Shown: positions 49,416 to 57,558, counted from the stretch's first letter. The stretch: DNA of 64,000 nt from Amycolatopsis acididurans (GCF_012328925.1 NZ_JAAXLS010000011.1:119180-183179); one strand, 5' to 3'. Notes: generated by a model from the sequence alone, not told the origin. A program made the numbers and translations.

Positions 49416-50164
49416 GCTGCCTCCCGGCCCTGGTCGGCGAGTCCAGTGGTGTCGGTGTCCGGGGTCGGCGAGACCCAGGGGGCTCGACGGTTGTGGACCG
49501 TCCAGAACAGGGCGGGTTCGACCAGCGCCCGGTGGCTGCGCTGCCGTGACCACGTCCAGTTTTCCGGCGGTTGGTCCACTCCGCGCAGCGTGCGATCACG
49601 CACGACGTAACCGAGGTAGACGGGGTTGGCCAGGATGGTGCGCACTACCGCCCGGCTCCACGCGCGTGCCCGGCCGGACACGGGATCGAGCGGGCGGGGA
49701 TGCTGCTGTTCGGTCAGGCGCCGGGCGACGGCGCGGTCGCTGAGGTTCTCGTGTGCCGACCAGGCGAAGATCAGCGACACGACCGGCGCGCGCAGCGCAT
49801 CAACGACCAGCCGGTGCCGCCACCCCGCACGAGCGGACTCCGGCTCCACCCAGTGATGTTCCAGGGCGTAGCCGTACGGTGCGGGCCCGAGCCACCAGCC
49901 GTCGCGGGTGCGCTGCCACAGCGTCAACCGCGACCGCCGGGCCAGCTCCACCTGATACAGGTAGACGCCCAGATCGGCAGACTCGCGCCGATCATCGTCG
50001 TCATACAGAGCCAGCGGGTATCCGGTGAGGGCTTCGCGCAGCCGCCGCCATCCGGTGGGTGACTCCGGCCTGCGCGTGCGATAGCTGACGAACCGATAGA
50101 ACAGAGGATTGATCCGGGGCGAGACCCGACGCGGGCGACGATCCGGTTGCGGGGTGAGGTCCAT
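49412..50164 (-). CDS. Recombinase-domain-only protein (no catalytic resolvase domain)
   Basis: A 250-residue protein resembling the central DNA-binding Recombinase domain of large serine integrases. Typical features are WWLGPAPYGYALEHH near residue 92, DRAVARRLTEQ near 157 and SRAVVRTILANPVYLGYVVRDR near 187. The N-terminal 90 residues carry no YxRVS motif or nuclease serine; no C-terminal zinc ribbon or coiled coil is present. ATG at 50164 has GGAG nine bases upstream. It overlaps methyltransferase C by 4 bp. It may be a DNA-targeting or accessory protein derived from an integrase. Confidence 0.75.
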   Translation of the reverse strand: MDLTPQPDRRPRRVSPRINPLFYRFVSYRTRRPESPTGWRRLREALTGYPLALYDDDDRRESADLGVYLYQVELARRSRLTLWQRTRDGWWLGPAPYGYALEHHWVEPESARAGWRHRLVVDALRAPVVSLIFAWSAHENLSDRAVARRLTEQQHPRPLDPVSGRARAWSRAVVRTILANPVYLGYVVRDRTLRGVDQPPENWTWSRQRSHRALVEPALFWTVHNRRAPWVSPTPDTDTTGLADQGREAA

Positions 50165-50276
50165 GAGATTCGCTCCTTCGGCAAGGTGGGTTTGAGGTCG
50201 CGAGCCGCGGGACGTCGGCTCCCGTCGCTGCGCCACGGGCAAGGCGCCGACGGCTGCTGGGTGAAGCGGCGCGCAC

Positions 50277-51197
50277 TCAGGCGGCGGCCAAATCGGGCCG
50301 TGTCCCGCGCCCGGGGCGGGGTGGTCGCGGCGGTGCGGGCACCGCGGGGAGGGGCTGGTTCAGGGCCGGATCGGCGGCGTCGGGATCGGCCCGGAGCACC
50401 AGCGCGGTGTGGTGCGCGGGCAGCGCGACCGGATGCCCGAGCGCGCGTTCGGCGCGGGTGGCGGCGCGCCGCTGGGCCAACGACGCGCGGGTGTAGGTGC
50501 GGCCTCGTCGCACCGTCGCGGTCAGCGCCACACACCGCGCAACCGGTGCCAGCCCGGCCGCGGTGGCGACCGCCGCGATCCGGCTGGGAACGTCGAGCAG
50601 GTCGTGCCGCACGGGGTGGCGCTGCGGGGCACTGGTGATGACCACGTGCCCGCCCGGACGCAGCAGCGGCCGGTATTGCGCGAGCAGCCCGTGCAACCGC
50701 TCCAGCGCACCATCCAGGTCGCCGGCCGGACCGGGTCGCAAGGTTGTCAGGAGGAGATCGATCCGCCCGGTCAGTCCGGCCGTGGCCGCGGCGACGGCCG
50801 TGCCGGGGCGTCGGTCGAGGATGAGGACCATGCCGTCGACGAACACCCCGCGTGCCTTCGTGGCGGTCACGTTGGCGCGGGCCAAGCGCCACCACCGGCG
50901 CTGCCCGGTCAAGCCGATCGCGTGCCGCCCGGCCCGGAGCGCTTCGACGATCGTGGTGCCCGCTCCGCAGTCGGGATCGAGCACGACGCCACCAGGCCGG
51001 GTCAGCGCCGCGATGGCGTAGTGGGCGATCGCCGGGGCCATCAGGGCAGGGTCGGCACCGGTGGCGTCGTGGTAGCCGCCCTCGTTCAGCTGGGCCGTCA
51101 GGCTGTCGGTCCCGGTCGGCCACACCGACGACACAACGGGACCTTCGGACCGCTCCCCCGCCGGGCGGGGGAGCTGCGTGCCGGTGCGCTTAGACAT
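50277..51197 (-). CDS. Degenerate TRM11-like methyltransferase fold protein D
   Basis: A 306-residue protein with a good SAM-binding motif I, VLDPDCGAGTTIVEAL at 73-88, and GRHAIGLTGQRRWWRLARANV after it, as in TRM11/N6 methylase-type proteins. The catalytic (D/N/S)PPY motif should follow, but the site reads DLLLTTLRPG (147-156), so the methyl-transfer site is lost. The ATG at 51197 is preceded by GAAGGAGA and overlaps the upstream E gene by 8 bp. It could be a pseudoenzyme partner of the active methyltransferases. Distribution in relatives would decide. Confidence 0.7.
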   Translation of the reverse strand: MSKRTGTQLPRPAGERSEGPVVSSVWPTGTDSLTAQLNEGGYHDATGADPALMAPAIAHYAIAALTRPGGVVLDPDCGAGTTIVEALRAGRHAIGLTGQRRWWRLARANVTATKARGVFVDGMVLILDRRPGTAVAAATAGLTGRIDLLLTTLRPGPAGDLDGALERLHGLLAQYRPLLRPGGHVVITSAPQRHPVRHDLLDVPSRIAAVATAAGLAPVARCVALTATVRRGRTYTRASLAQRRAATRAERALGHPVALPAHHTALVLRADPDAADPALNQPLPAVPAPPRPPRPGRGTRPDLAAA

Positions 51198-52173
51198 CCG
51201 AGGTCTCCTTCTGGTCGAGGGCACCGTCGTCCGTCGCGTCCGACGCCATCCGCCCGAGCAGAACGAGGTCGTGGTGCACCGTGCGCAGCGGTGGCGCTGT
51301 GGCGTCGACCGCGCGCGGCGAGAAGTCCGGCACAGCTACTGCGGTGCCCATCCGGTCGGCGGTTGTGAGGCAGTCCGGCGTGTCCGGTACGGGCGCGGTG
51401 AGCACGGCGATGTGATCGAGACATCGCAACCCCTGACTACCCAGGGTGTTCAGCAAAGTCGCGTGCGGATCACGCAGCCAACCATCGCGGCTATCACTGT
51501 GTGTGACTATTGCGAGGAGGCCGCGCGGGGTGAGCAGGGCGTCCCAGTCGGTGCGTGCGAGCCAGTCGGTGGCGTGCGGATCGAGCGCGGTGATGATCAG
51601 GTTGAAGCCACCGCGCGGTCCGTCTCCGTCGCGATGCCGAGGGCGTGCGGAGTCGGGGTGCGGTCCGGGTATCGGGTGCAGCCCGAGCCGACCGAGTCGG
51701 GGTCGCGACGCCGACTCGGATGCGGCGCGGCGGGATGAGTCGGTGTGCTCGGCCGGATCGTCGGGGGCGGGTGCCGTGGTCGCGGTGTCGGCGCCACGGC
51801 CGAGCCGAGCGACGGTCCAGACTGCCTCGGCGAGACCGGCGTACGCCTCGGCGCTGCGGGCGTTGCCGGCCGCGTGCTGAAGAGCGCGCGGGGATGGCGG
51901 CGGCGTGAGCAGAAGGACGCGGTCGCCGGGGCGGGTGTAGGTCGTCACGAGGGTGACGATCGTGCGTCCGAGCCAGCCGGGAAGCAGTGCGGTACCGGAC
52001 AGCATCTCCGCGTCGGCGAACGACCAGAACGTCGCCGGACGTGGACGCCGGGCAGCTGCGGTAGCAGGTGTGGTTCGTGGCGCGCGGTGCCGGCCACGGC
52101 GGGGGCTCGCCGTGTCGCGATGTGGCAAGCGGCGGTGACGGCGTCCGGGCTCGGGATGCGGTGTTGAAGTCAT
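51190..52173 (-). CDS. Degenerate methyltransferase-like protein E
   Basis: A 327-residue protein. A basic, disordered N-terminus of about 45 residues precedes a methylase-like fold: LLPGWLGRTIVTLVTTYTRPG then DRVLLLTPPPSP where motif I should be, and NLIITALDPH (191-200) where TSPPY should be. Both catalytic and SAM motifs are eroded, more than in D, with which it overlaps by 8 bp. ATG at 52173 follows AGGAAGG. It is the first gene of the leftward operon, just downstream of the 57-bp conserved element. Function is unknown. Confidence 0.6.
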   Translation of the reverse strand: MTSTPHPEPGRRHRRLPHRDTASPRRGRHRAPRTTPATAAARRPRPATFWSFADAEMLSGTALLPGWLGRTIVTLVTTYTRPGDRVLLLTPPPSPRALQHAAGNARSAEAYAGLAEAVWTVARLGRGADTATTAPAPDDPAEHTDSSRRAASESASRPRLGRLGLHPIPGPHPDSARPRHRDGDGPRGGFNLIITALDPHATDWLARTDWDALLTPRGLLAIVTHSDSRDGWLRDPHATLLNTLGSQGLRCLDHIAVLTAPVPDTPDCLTTADRMGTAVAVPDFSPRAVDATAPPLRTVHHDLVLLGRMASDATDDGALDQKETSDV

Positions 52174-52215
52174 CGGTGGCCTTCCTCGCGGTGTGATCGG
52201 CGTGGTCTGCCAAGT

Positions 52216-52272
52216 CACCCCAAGAAGCCGGTTTTGAGGCCGTTTTTCGACACCGCTCGCCCAAGTTTTTTG
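52216..52272 (-). promoter_or_regulatory. 57-bp conserved element, left copy
   Basis: On the minus strand this 57-bp sequence matches the plus strand at 53602-53658 at 46 positions without gaps. Two blocks are identical: GCGGTGTCGAAAAACG and CCGGCTTCTTGGGGTG. It ends 42 bp before the start codon of methyltransferase-like gene E. Same orientation toward the downstream gene as the right copy makes a promoter or operator likely. Confidence 0.75.
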
Positions 52273-52481
52273 CGAACTCCCGAAGCCCACCGCCCCACGC
52301 ATCTTGACGCGAACCCGAATACATCGACGCTTTCCCAGCGTCCGGAGGTATTCGAGCACGACACTGTGTGGATTGACTTGCCGTCGAATAACCCACGCTC
52401 GGGTCAAGAAGAATTTCTGACCCGATTCAAAAGCGCTCGGCCGGAGTCGCCACGAGTCCACCACGGCGGACCGCCGACTGC

Positions 52482-52619
52482 CTACTAAGAAGCACTTAAA
52501 AGACCAGCTCACACGCTACTAAGGCGATCCTGGATGCCGCCGGGGCAGGCTGTCCCGAGCGGAGGTTTCTGAATCCTTCAAGGTGGCGGCTTTAGTAGCC
52601 GCGTCCACCTACTAAGAAG
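52482..52619. repeat. CTACTAAG iteron-like repeats
   Basis: CTACTAAGAAG occurs at 52482-52492 and 52609-52619, CTACTAAG at 52516-52523, and the inverse TTTAGTAG at 52591-52598. Four copies of an 8-mer this AT-rich in 138 bp is unlikely by chance in such GC-rich DNA. They may bind a replication initiator or the element's regulator. Confidence 0.55.
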
Positions 52620-52631
52620 ATCATCATTGTT

Positions 52632-52653
52632 CTTTTCTTGTCCTTTTCTTGTC
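52632..52653. repeat. Tandem CTTTTCTTGTC repeat
   Basis: Two perfect adjacent copies of the 11-mer CTTTTCTTGTC, ending 55 bp upstream of the sigma-like gene start. One helical turn spacing fits a binding site for a dimer or a promoter region feature. Confidence 0.5.
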
Positions 52654-52708
52654 GCCGCCCTGGCGTCCTGACGGAGCTGATTCACCAACTCCAGTCAGGA
52701 GCAACTCA

Positions 52709-53731
52709 ATGACGAACGACGAGATTGTGTCCGCACCTATCCGGCCCGATCACGAGGGGCACGAATGGTTGCCGCTGGACACCGCGCGCGACGCCTTCGG
52801 GTGGCTGGTCACCGGGCCGAAGCCGATGGCCGTGGACGGGGCTCGGTTCGCCGGATTGCCGCGGCGGCCGGTGCCGCTGGACGAGCTGCGGGACCGGGTG
52901 ATGAGCAAGCAGTGCCCGCATCGCACCCAAGACGACGTGTGGGCGCATTTGGTTCTGCGTTCCCGCGCTCACGGGGGCGCGTGGACAGTCGCGTGCGTCG
53001 GGATGGCACTGCCGTCGCTGGCCTCGAGTTCCCGGTGGCTGGCGGCGCGGTATCCGCTCGATCGCGCAGATGTCCACGCGGCCGTCCTCGCCGGATTCGT
53101 CCAAGCGTTGGCGACGGTGGATCTGACCGATCCCGGGATCATCGCCAGGCTGCACTTCGCCGCTCGCCGTGCCGGGCAAGCGGCGCTGGAAGCGTCTCTG
53201 GACGCCCCGCTGCCGGCGGGCTCGGGCTATCACTCCGCGGCGCCGCGCCCGCCGTACGGGCACCCCGACTTGGTGCTCGCGCGGGCGGTCGGTGAGCAGA
53301 TTCTCACCCCCGCCGAAGCGGACCTGATCTCGGCGACCCGGCTCGGCGAAACATCGGTGACCGACTGGGCGCAAGCCCACGGCACCGCGCTCAAGACCGC
53401 GTTCAAGGCGCGTGATCGAGCCGAAGACCGACTCGTTACGTGGCTGCGCGATCAGCTCGCCGACACCGACTCCGAAGACCCCGTCGCCGACGCAGCGGTC
53501 GCCGCTCTGGTCGCCGACTCGTCGGACGCTCCCGCCGAGGAAAACCCGCACTTGTCACGCGCTGTAAGCGGTCGTCTGCGCAACGGCTGGCCGACCGATT
53601 CCAAAAAATCGTCACGGGCGGTGTCGAAAAACGACCCGAAATCCGGCTTCTTGGGGTGCGGGGAGATCCCACCCAGCTCTCCGCGTACCGCCGAGCACGA
53701 GCCGACTTCGGAGGTGCGCCGATGCGCGTGA
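52709..53731 (+). CDS. Sigma-70-like regulator of the conjugative element
   Basis: A 340-residue protein. Residues 95-165 resemble sigma region 2 in arrangement (LASSSRWLAARYPLDRADVH, then AAVLAGFVQALATVDL and LHFAARRAGQAALEA). Residues 195-245 resemble region 4 with a helix-turn-helix (LTPAEADLISATRLGETSVT, DWAQAHGTALKTAFKARDRA). ATG at 52709 follows AGGAG by seven bases. The C-terminal 50 residues are encoded across the right 57-bp element and appear non-conserved. The gene overlaps the pilin gene by 10 bp. It could direct RNA polymerase to the 57-bp elements, which is testable. Confidence 0.55.
   Translation: MTNDEIVSAPIRPDHEGHEWLPLDTARDAFGWLVTGPKPMAVDGARFAGLPRRPVPLDELRDRVMSKQCPHRTQDDVWAHLVLRSRAHGGAWTVACVGMALPSLASSSRWLAARYPLDRADVHAAVLAGFVQALATVDLTDPGIIARLHFAARRAGQAALEASLDAPLPAGSGYHSAAPRPPYGHPDLVLARAVGEQILTPAEADLISATRLGETSVTDWAQAHGTALKTAFKARDRAEDRLVTWLRDQLADTDSEDPVADAAVAALVADSSDAPAEENPHLSRAVSGRLRNGWPTDSKKSSRAVSKNDPKSGFLGCGEIPPSSPRTAEHEPTSEVRRCA
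53602..53658 (+). promoter_or_regulatory. 57-bp conserved element, right copy
   Basis: Plus-strand counterpart of 52216-52272 (46/57 identical, no gaps). It lies within the 3' end of the sigma-like gene and ends 63 bp before the pilin-like gene that opens the secretion operon. Its position inside a coding region but conserved match to an intergenic site argues for a regulatory function. Confidence 0.75.
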
Positions 53732-54234
53732 CACCCCATCCCCAAACCCAGCACACCACCGCGCCGCCGCGCTCCCTCGCGTCGAGCGCATCCGAGCAGA
53801 ACCGGCCCCGCACGGGCGTCGCCGGCCACTCGCGACCGCCAGCACACGCGGATGCCGCACGTCCACGTCATCGGACCTCTCCGGCGCGACCGGTGCGCCG
53901 CGCGGTGACGCGCTCGGTTGCCTTCGCGGTACTCGGCGCGGTCCTGCTCAGCTCGCTCACCGCGGATGCGGCGCAGGCTTCCACACAGGTGCTCGCGATC
54001 GCGAGCAGCGTCGGGCAGGTCTTCGACAACATCAGGAATTGGTTGGTCGGGATCCTCGCCGGGCTGGCGACGGTGTTCCTCACCGTCGGCGGCGTCCGGT
54101 ACCTGATGGCTGCGGGTGATCCCGGGGAAGTAGAGAAGGCCAAGCAGTCGTTCAAATCGGCGGGCTGGGGCTACGGGCTGGCGGCGCTGGCGCCGCTCGT
54201 GGTGGAAATCCTGCGCGGGATTGTCGGGGCCTGA
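53722..54234 (+). CDS. VirB2/TrbC-like conjugative pilin
   Basis: A 170-residue protein with a long basic N-terminus (about 55 residues), a signal-like helix SVAFAVLGAVLLSSLTADAA (about 65-84) with a possible cleavage after AQA, and two further hydrophobic helices: NWLVGILAGLATVFLTVGGV and GWGYGLAALAPLVVEILRGI. The loop between them, MAAGDPGEVEKAKQSFKSA, is the classic VirB2/TrbC-type cytoplasmic loop. It overlaps the sigma-like gene by 10 bp; GGAGG lies 9 bases before the ATG. It would form the pilus-like part of the channel. Confidence 0.8.
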   Translation: MRVTPHPQTQHTTAPPRSLASSASEQNRPRTGVAGHSRPPAHADAARPRHRTSPARPVRRAVTRSVAFAVLGAVLLSSLTADAAQASTQVLAIASSVGQVFDNIRNWLVGILAGLATVFLTVGGVRYLMAAGDPGEVEKAKQSFKSAGWGYGLAALAPLVVEILRGIVGA

Positions 54235-54238
54235 GGCC

Positions 54239-56398
54239 ATGGCTGCGACCCGACACCCCCGCGTGCCCGAGCCCGATCGCGGCGAGCCCGGCACCGGCGC
54301 ACGCCCGGCGGACCCGGCGCGCCGGGAGCGGGTCCTGCTCGCCCCGCCAACCTCGCAGCTCACCGGACGCGGTTCCCGGCGGCGGCTGGTCTGGCTGCTG
54401 GCTCTGGGGCTGACCGTGGTGCTCGGCGGTGCGCTGGCTGTCAGTGCGTGGGCCTCGCCCGGCGCACCCCGGCAGCCGGGCACGCAGCAGGCGGCGCTGG
54501 TGCAGCCCGCGGCGCAGCAACCGCCACCCCCGTTGCCGCTGCCGCCCAACCCCAGCGACACGTGTGCCCCGAACTCGCCGGACCCGACGTGTCACTTTCC
54601 GACCGGCACGCCGCGCCCGTCGGTCCCGGCGACGCCGCTGCCGCCGATCACCGAGCTGCCGCCGCCGACAAGTTGCTTCCCCGGCCAGATCGGGTGCACG
54701 CCCGGTGGCCCGACCACGGCGCCGAGCACGACTGCGAACCCGCCGTGCGCGGGTGAGGACTGCATCCCGCAGCCCACCCCGCCGCCGAGCACGAGTACGC
54801 AGCCGGGTGGCCCCAGCACGGGAAACGGCGATCCGGACTGCGGGCTGACCAACATCACCGGCTGCATCGCCAAGGCGATCAACGGGGTGTTCAAGGATCT
54901 GGTCAATGCCGCGCTGTCGCCGATCCTGGAGTTGCTCGGCCACACCGCGCTGACCACGCCGACACTGGATCAGCTTCCCGGTATCGGCGAGCTGTGGAAC
55001 AACTCGTGGCAGATCGTGCTGGCCTGCTACGGGATGCTGATCCTCGTCGCCGGGATCGTGGTGATGTCCCACGAGACGGTGCAGAGCCGGTACTCGATCA
55101 AGGAGATCGGCCCGCGGATTCCGATCGGGTTCCTCGCCTCCGCGCTGTCGTTGTTCTTCGCGGAGAAGTTCATCCGGCTGGCCAACGCGCTGTCCGCCGC
55201 CGTGCTCGGCGACGGGGTGAATCCGCCGTCGCTCGGATCGACCCTCAAGGACGCGGTCGAGGGCGCGGTGTCCGGCGGGTTCTTCATGATCCTGCTGGCG
55301 CTGGTGCTCGTGGTCGTCGGGATCGCCCTGCTGATCGTCTACGTCGTCCGCGTGGTCATCACGTTGATCTTGATCGTCACCGGGCCGCTGTTTCTGATGT
55401 GTCACTGCCTGCCCCACACCGACGGCATCGCCCGGTGGTGGTGGAAGGCGCTCGGGGCGACGCTGGCGATCCAGGTTGCCCAGTCGCTGGTGCTGATCAC
55501 CGCTGTGCGGACCTTCCTGGCCGGCGGAGTGCATCTGTTCGGCTCGACGCTGTCCGCGCTCGGCATGCTCATCGCCGCGATCGCGCTGTTCTACATCTTG
55601 TTCAAGATTCCGTTCTGGTTCCTCTCGGCCACCAAGATCGGCAACGGCCGGTCCTTCCTCGGCGGGCTCGCGAAGGCGTACATCGCGGCGAAGACGTTCG
55701 GGATGGTCGCCGGGAAGTCCGGCGGGCTGGGCAAAGCCGGCGCGGTCGCCGGTGGCGGAAAAGGCGGTAAGGGCGGTGGGGGCCGCGGCGGTGCTGCTGC
55801 CGATCCGCCGTGGCCTGCTCAGCCGCGGATCGCGCCGACCCCGGAGGCGGTCAACAAGCGGTTGCAGGCGGCCTACGACGCCGACCGCGCCCGTGCTGCC
55901 CAGCAGCCGCGCCCGCCCTCGCAGCGACCGGAGTTTCTGCAGCCCGGTCCGCAGGAGACCACCCACGACCCGGCCGTCACCCCGGCCACCCAAGGACCCG
56001 TCATGCCCGAATTCAGTTCCGTATCCAAGCCCGCTACGGCGGTCCCGCCGCCCGCCGGGCGGCGCAGGCAGGCCGCGACGGCGCCCCGGTTCCAAGCTCC
56101 CGGTGCGCCGCGCCGCGCCGGTGGTGCCGCGCCCCCGGCTCGACCAGTGGCGGTGGCCGCGGTTCCGCCGCACTTGCGGTTCCAACCGCCGACGCCGGAA
56201 CCGCCCCACGTGTCCCAGCCGGTCAAACCAGCGGCCGTGCGACCCGCTGCCCCGGTGTTCCGGACCGCGCACCCGGAGCCGCGCATCGGAGACGCCCGCC
56301 CACGCACGCCGTCCGTGCCGCCGGTGACGTTCCGGGCGCCGACCACGCCACCGAAGTCCGTGCCGAAAGCCCCACCCCGTGGAGGTGAGAAGTCATGA
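54239..56398 (+). CDS. VirB6/TrbL-like type IV secretion membrane protein with Pro-rich ends
   Basis: A 719-residue protein. An N-terminal membrane helix (LVWLLALGLTVVLGGALAVS, about 44-63) is followed by about 130 Pro/Thr/Gly-rich residues with several Cys (likely outside the cell). A block of about six membrane helices spans 250-480 (QIVLACYGMLILVAGIVVMS, FFMILLALVLVVVGIALLIV, then VITLILIVTGPLFLM). A 230-residue Pro-rich cytoplasmic tail follows. Topology matches VirB6 scaffold proteins of Gram-positive systems. ATG at 54239 is 4 bp after the pilin stop. A TTG at 54221 is an alternative. Confidence 0.75.
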   Translation: MAATRHPRVPEPDRGEPGTGARPADPARRERVLLAPPTSQLTGRGSRRRLVWLLALGLTVVLGGALAVSAWASPGAPRQPGTQQAALVQPAAQQPPPPLPLPPNPSDTCAPNSPDPTCHFPTGTPRPSVPATPLPPITELPPPTSCFPGQIGCTPGGPTTAPSTTANPPCAGEDCIPQPTPPPSTSTQPGGPSTGNGDPDCGLTNITGCIAKAINGVFKDLVNAALSPILELLGHTALTTPTLDQLPGIGELWNNSWQIVLACYGMLILVAGIVVMSHETVQSRYSIKEIGPRIPIGFLASALSLFFAEKFIRLANALSAAVLGDGVNPPSLGSTLKDAVEGAVSGGFFMILLALVLVVVGIALLIVYVVRVVITLILIVTGPLFLMCHCLPHTDGIARWWWKALGATLAIQVAQSLVLITAVRTFLAGGVHLFGSTLSALGMLIAAIALFYILFKIPFWFLSATKIGNGRSFLGGLAKAYIAAKTFGMVAGKSGGLGKAGAVAGGGKGGKGGGGRGGAAADPPWPAQPRIAPTPEAVNKRLQAAYDADRARAAQQPRPPSQRPEFLQPGPQETTHDPAVTPATQGPVMPEFSSVSKPATAVPPPAGRRRQAATAPRFQAPGAPRRAGGAAPPARPVAVAAVPPHLRFQPPTPEPPHVSQPVKPAAVRPAAPVFRTAHPEPRIGDARPRTPSVPPVTFRAPTTPPKSVPKAPPRGGEKS

Positions 56399-57558
56399 CC
56401 CAGCCCGTACGCATACCGTCCGACGTCGATCGCGAGGATCGCGTCCTGGCCAACCTCACCGCTCGCCAGCTGGCGATCCTCACGGTGACCGGGATCGTGC
56501 TCTACGGCGCCTGGACGCTGGCCCGCGGTGTGGTGCCGCTGCCGGTCTTCCTGATCGTCGCTGTTCCTATCGGGGTCAGTGCCGCGGTCCTGGCATTGGG
56601 GCAGCGCGATGGCATGAGCCTGGACCGGCTGGTGCTCGCCGCGGTCCGCCAGCGGCTGCAACCTCGGCACCGGGTCGCCGCTCCCGAAGGGGTGCGGGCC
56701 GCACCCGAGTGGCTGACCAGCAGTATTACCGCGACTGATGCCACCGGTACTGCGCGCACGTCGGAGGTGTCGCCTGCTGCGCTGCGGCTGCCCGCGGAAG
56801 GGGTCACCGAGGCCGGTGTCGTCGACCTCGGTCCGGACGGCGTCGCGATGGTCGCGGTGGCCAGCACCGTCAACTTCGCGCTCCGCACGCCCGGTGAGCA
56901 GGAGGCCCTGGTCGCGTCCTTCGGCCGGTATCTGCATTCGATCTCTGCGCCGGTGCAGGTGCTCATTCGGGCCGAACGGCTGGACCTGAGCCGCCAGATC
57001 AGCGACTTGCGTGAGGCCGCCCCCGGTCTGCCACATCCGATGCTCGAAGCCGCCGCGCGGGAGCATGCGACGTATCTCGACCAGTTGCGCCGCTCCACCG
57101 ATCTGCTGCGCCGCCAGGTGCTGCTGGTGCTGCGCGAGCCGATCCGCGCTACGGGGCCGACCGACGGGCTCGGCGGCGCGTCCCCGCTCGCCGCACTGCG
57201 GGCACGACGCGCCCGAAGTCGGGACGGCGAGGTTACCGAGACCGCGCGGCGCTCGGCGGAAACCCGGCTCGTGCGGAGGCTGGGCGAAGCCACTGAACTG
57301 CTCTCCCCGGCCGGGATCACGATAACGCCGCTGGACGCTGGGCAGGCCACTGCCGTGCTGGCCACCGCGTGCAACCCGGACAGCCTGATCCCGCCCTCGG
57401 CGGGTCTGGCCGGCGCGGACGAGGTGATCACCACCGCCGCTGCAGACCCCGACGACGAGCCACCAGTCCATCACCGAAGCACGGCCAGCCGGGGCGGGCA
57501 CGACAGCGCCTCGCCGGAGCCGACGGCCCTGGACGAATGGGAAGGCGGGGACCTATGA
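56395..57558 (+). CDS. PrgI/VirB3-like protein with extended cytoplasmic domain
   Basis: A 387-residue protein. The N-terminal 80 residues match the PrgI/VirB3 layout: short charged start (RIPSDVDREDRVLANLTARQ) and two adjacent membrane helices (LAILTVTGIVLYGAWTLA and VFLIVAVPIGVSAAVLALG). The remaining 300 residues form a soluble domain of the actinobacterial SCO6880-like type, with a central VDLGPDGVAMVAVASTVNFA strand region. It overlaps VirB6 by 4 bp and VirB4 by 4 bp, and the VirB3-VirB4 pairing is standard. Confidence 0.75.
   Translation: MTQPVRIPSDVDREDRVLANLTARQLAILTVTGIVLYGAWTLARGVVPLPVFLIVAVPIGVSAAVLALGQRDGMSLDRLVLAAVRQRLQPRHRVAAPEGVRAAPEWLTSSITATDATGTARTSEVSPAALRLPAEGVTEAGVVDLGPDGVAMVAVASTVNFALRTPGEQEALVASFGRYLHSISAPVQVLIRAERLDLSRQISDLREAAPGLPHPMLEAAAREHATYLDQLRRSTDLLRRQVLLVLREPIRATGPTDGLGGASPLAALRARRARSRDGEVTETARRSAETRLVRRLGEATELLSPAGITITPLDAGQATAVLATACNPDSLIPPSAGLAGADEVITTAAADPDDEPPVHHRSTASRGGHDSASPEPTALDEWEGGDL

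Larger units (their letters stand above)
52174..52708. other. Repeat-rich divergent control region of the element
   Basis: A 535-bp region with no supported gene, more AT-rich than its surroundings, between the leftward methyltransferase operon and the rightward sigma-like gene. It contains the left 57-bp element, three direct and one inverted copy of a CTACTAAG motif, and a tandem CTTTTCTTGTC repeat. It must hold both promoters and might include a replication or transfer origin. Confidence 0.7.

Noticed and set aside
49412..50164. A full second integrase
   Set aside because: No resolvase catalytic domain or serine motif is encoded in or directly upstream of this frame, and the gene start has its own ribosome-binding site.
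45770..52173. Restriction-modification, BREX or DISARM defence system
   Set aside because: No restriction endonuclease, helicase, PglZ or phospholipase-type gene is present with the methyltransferases in this window.
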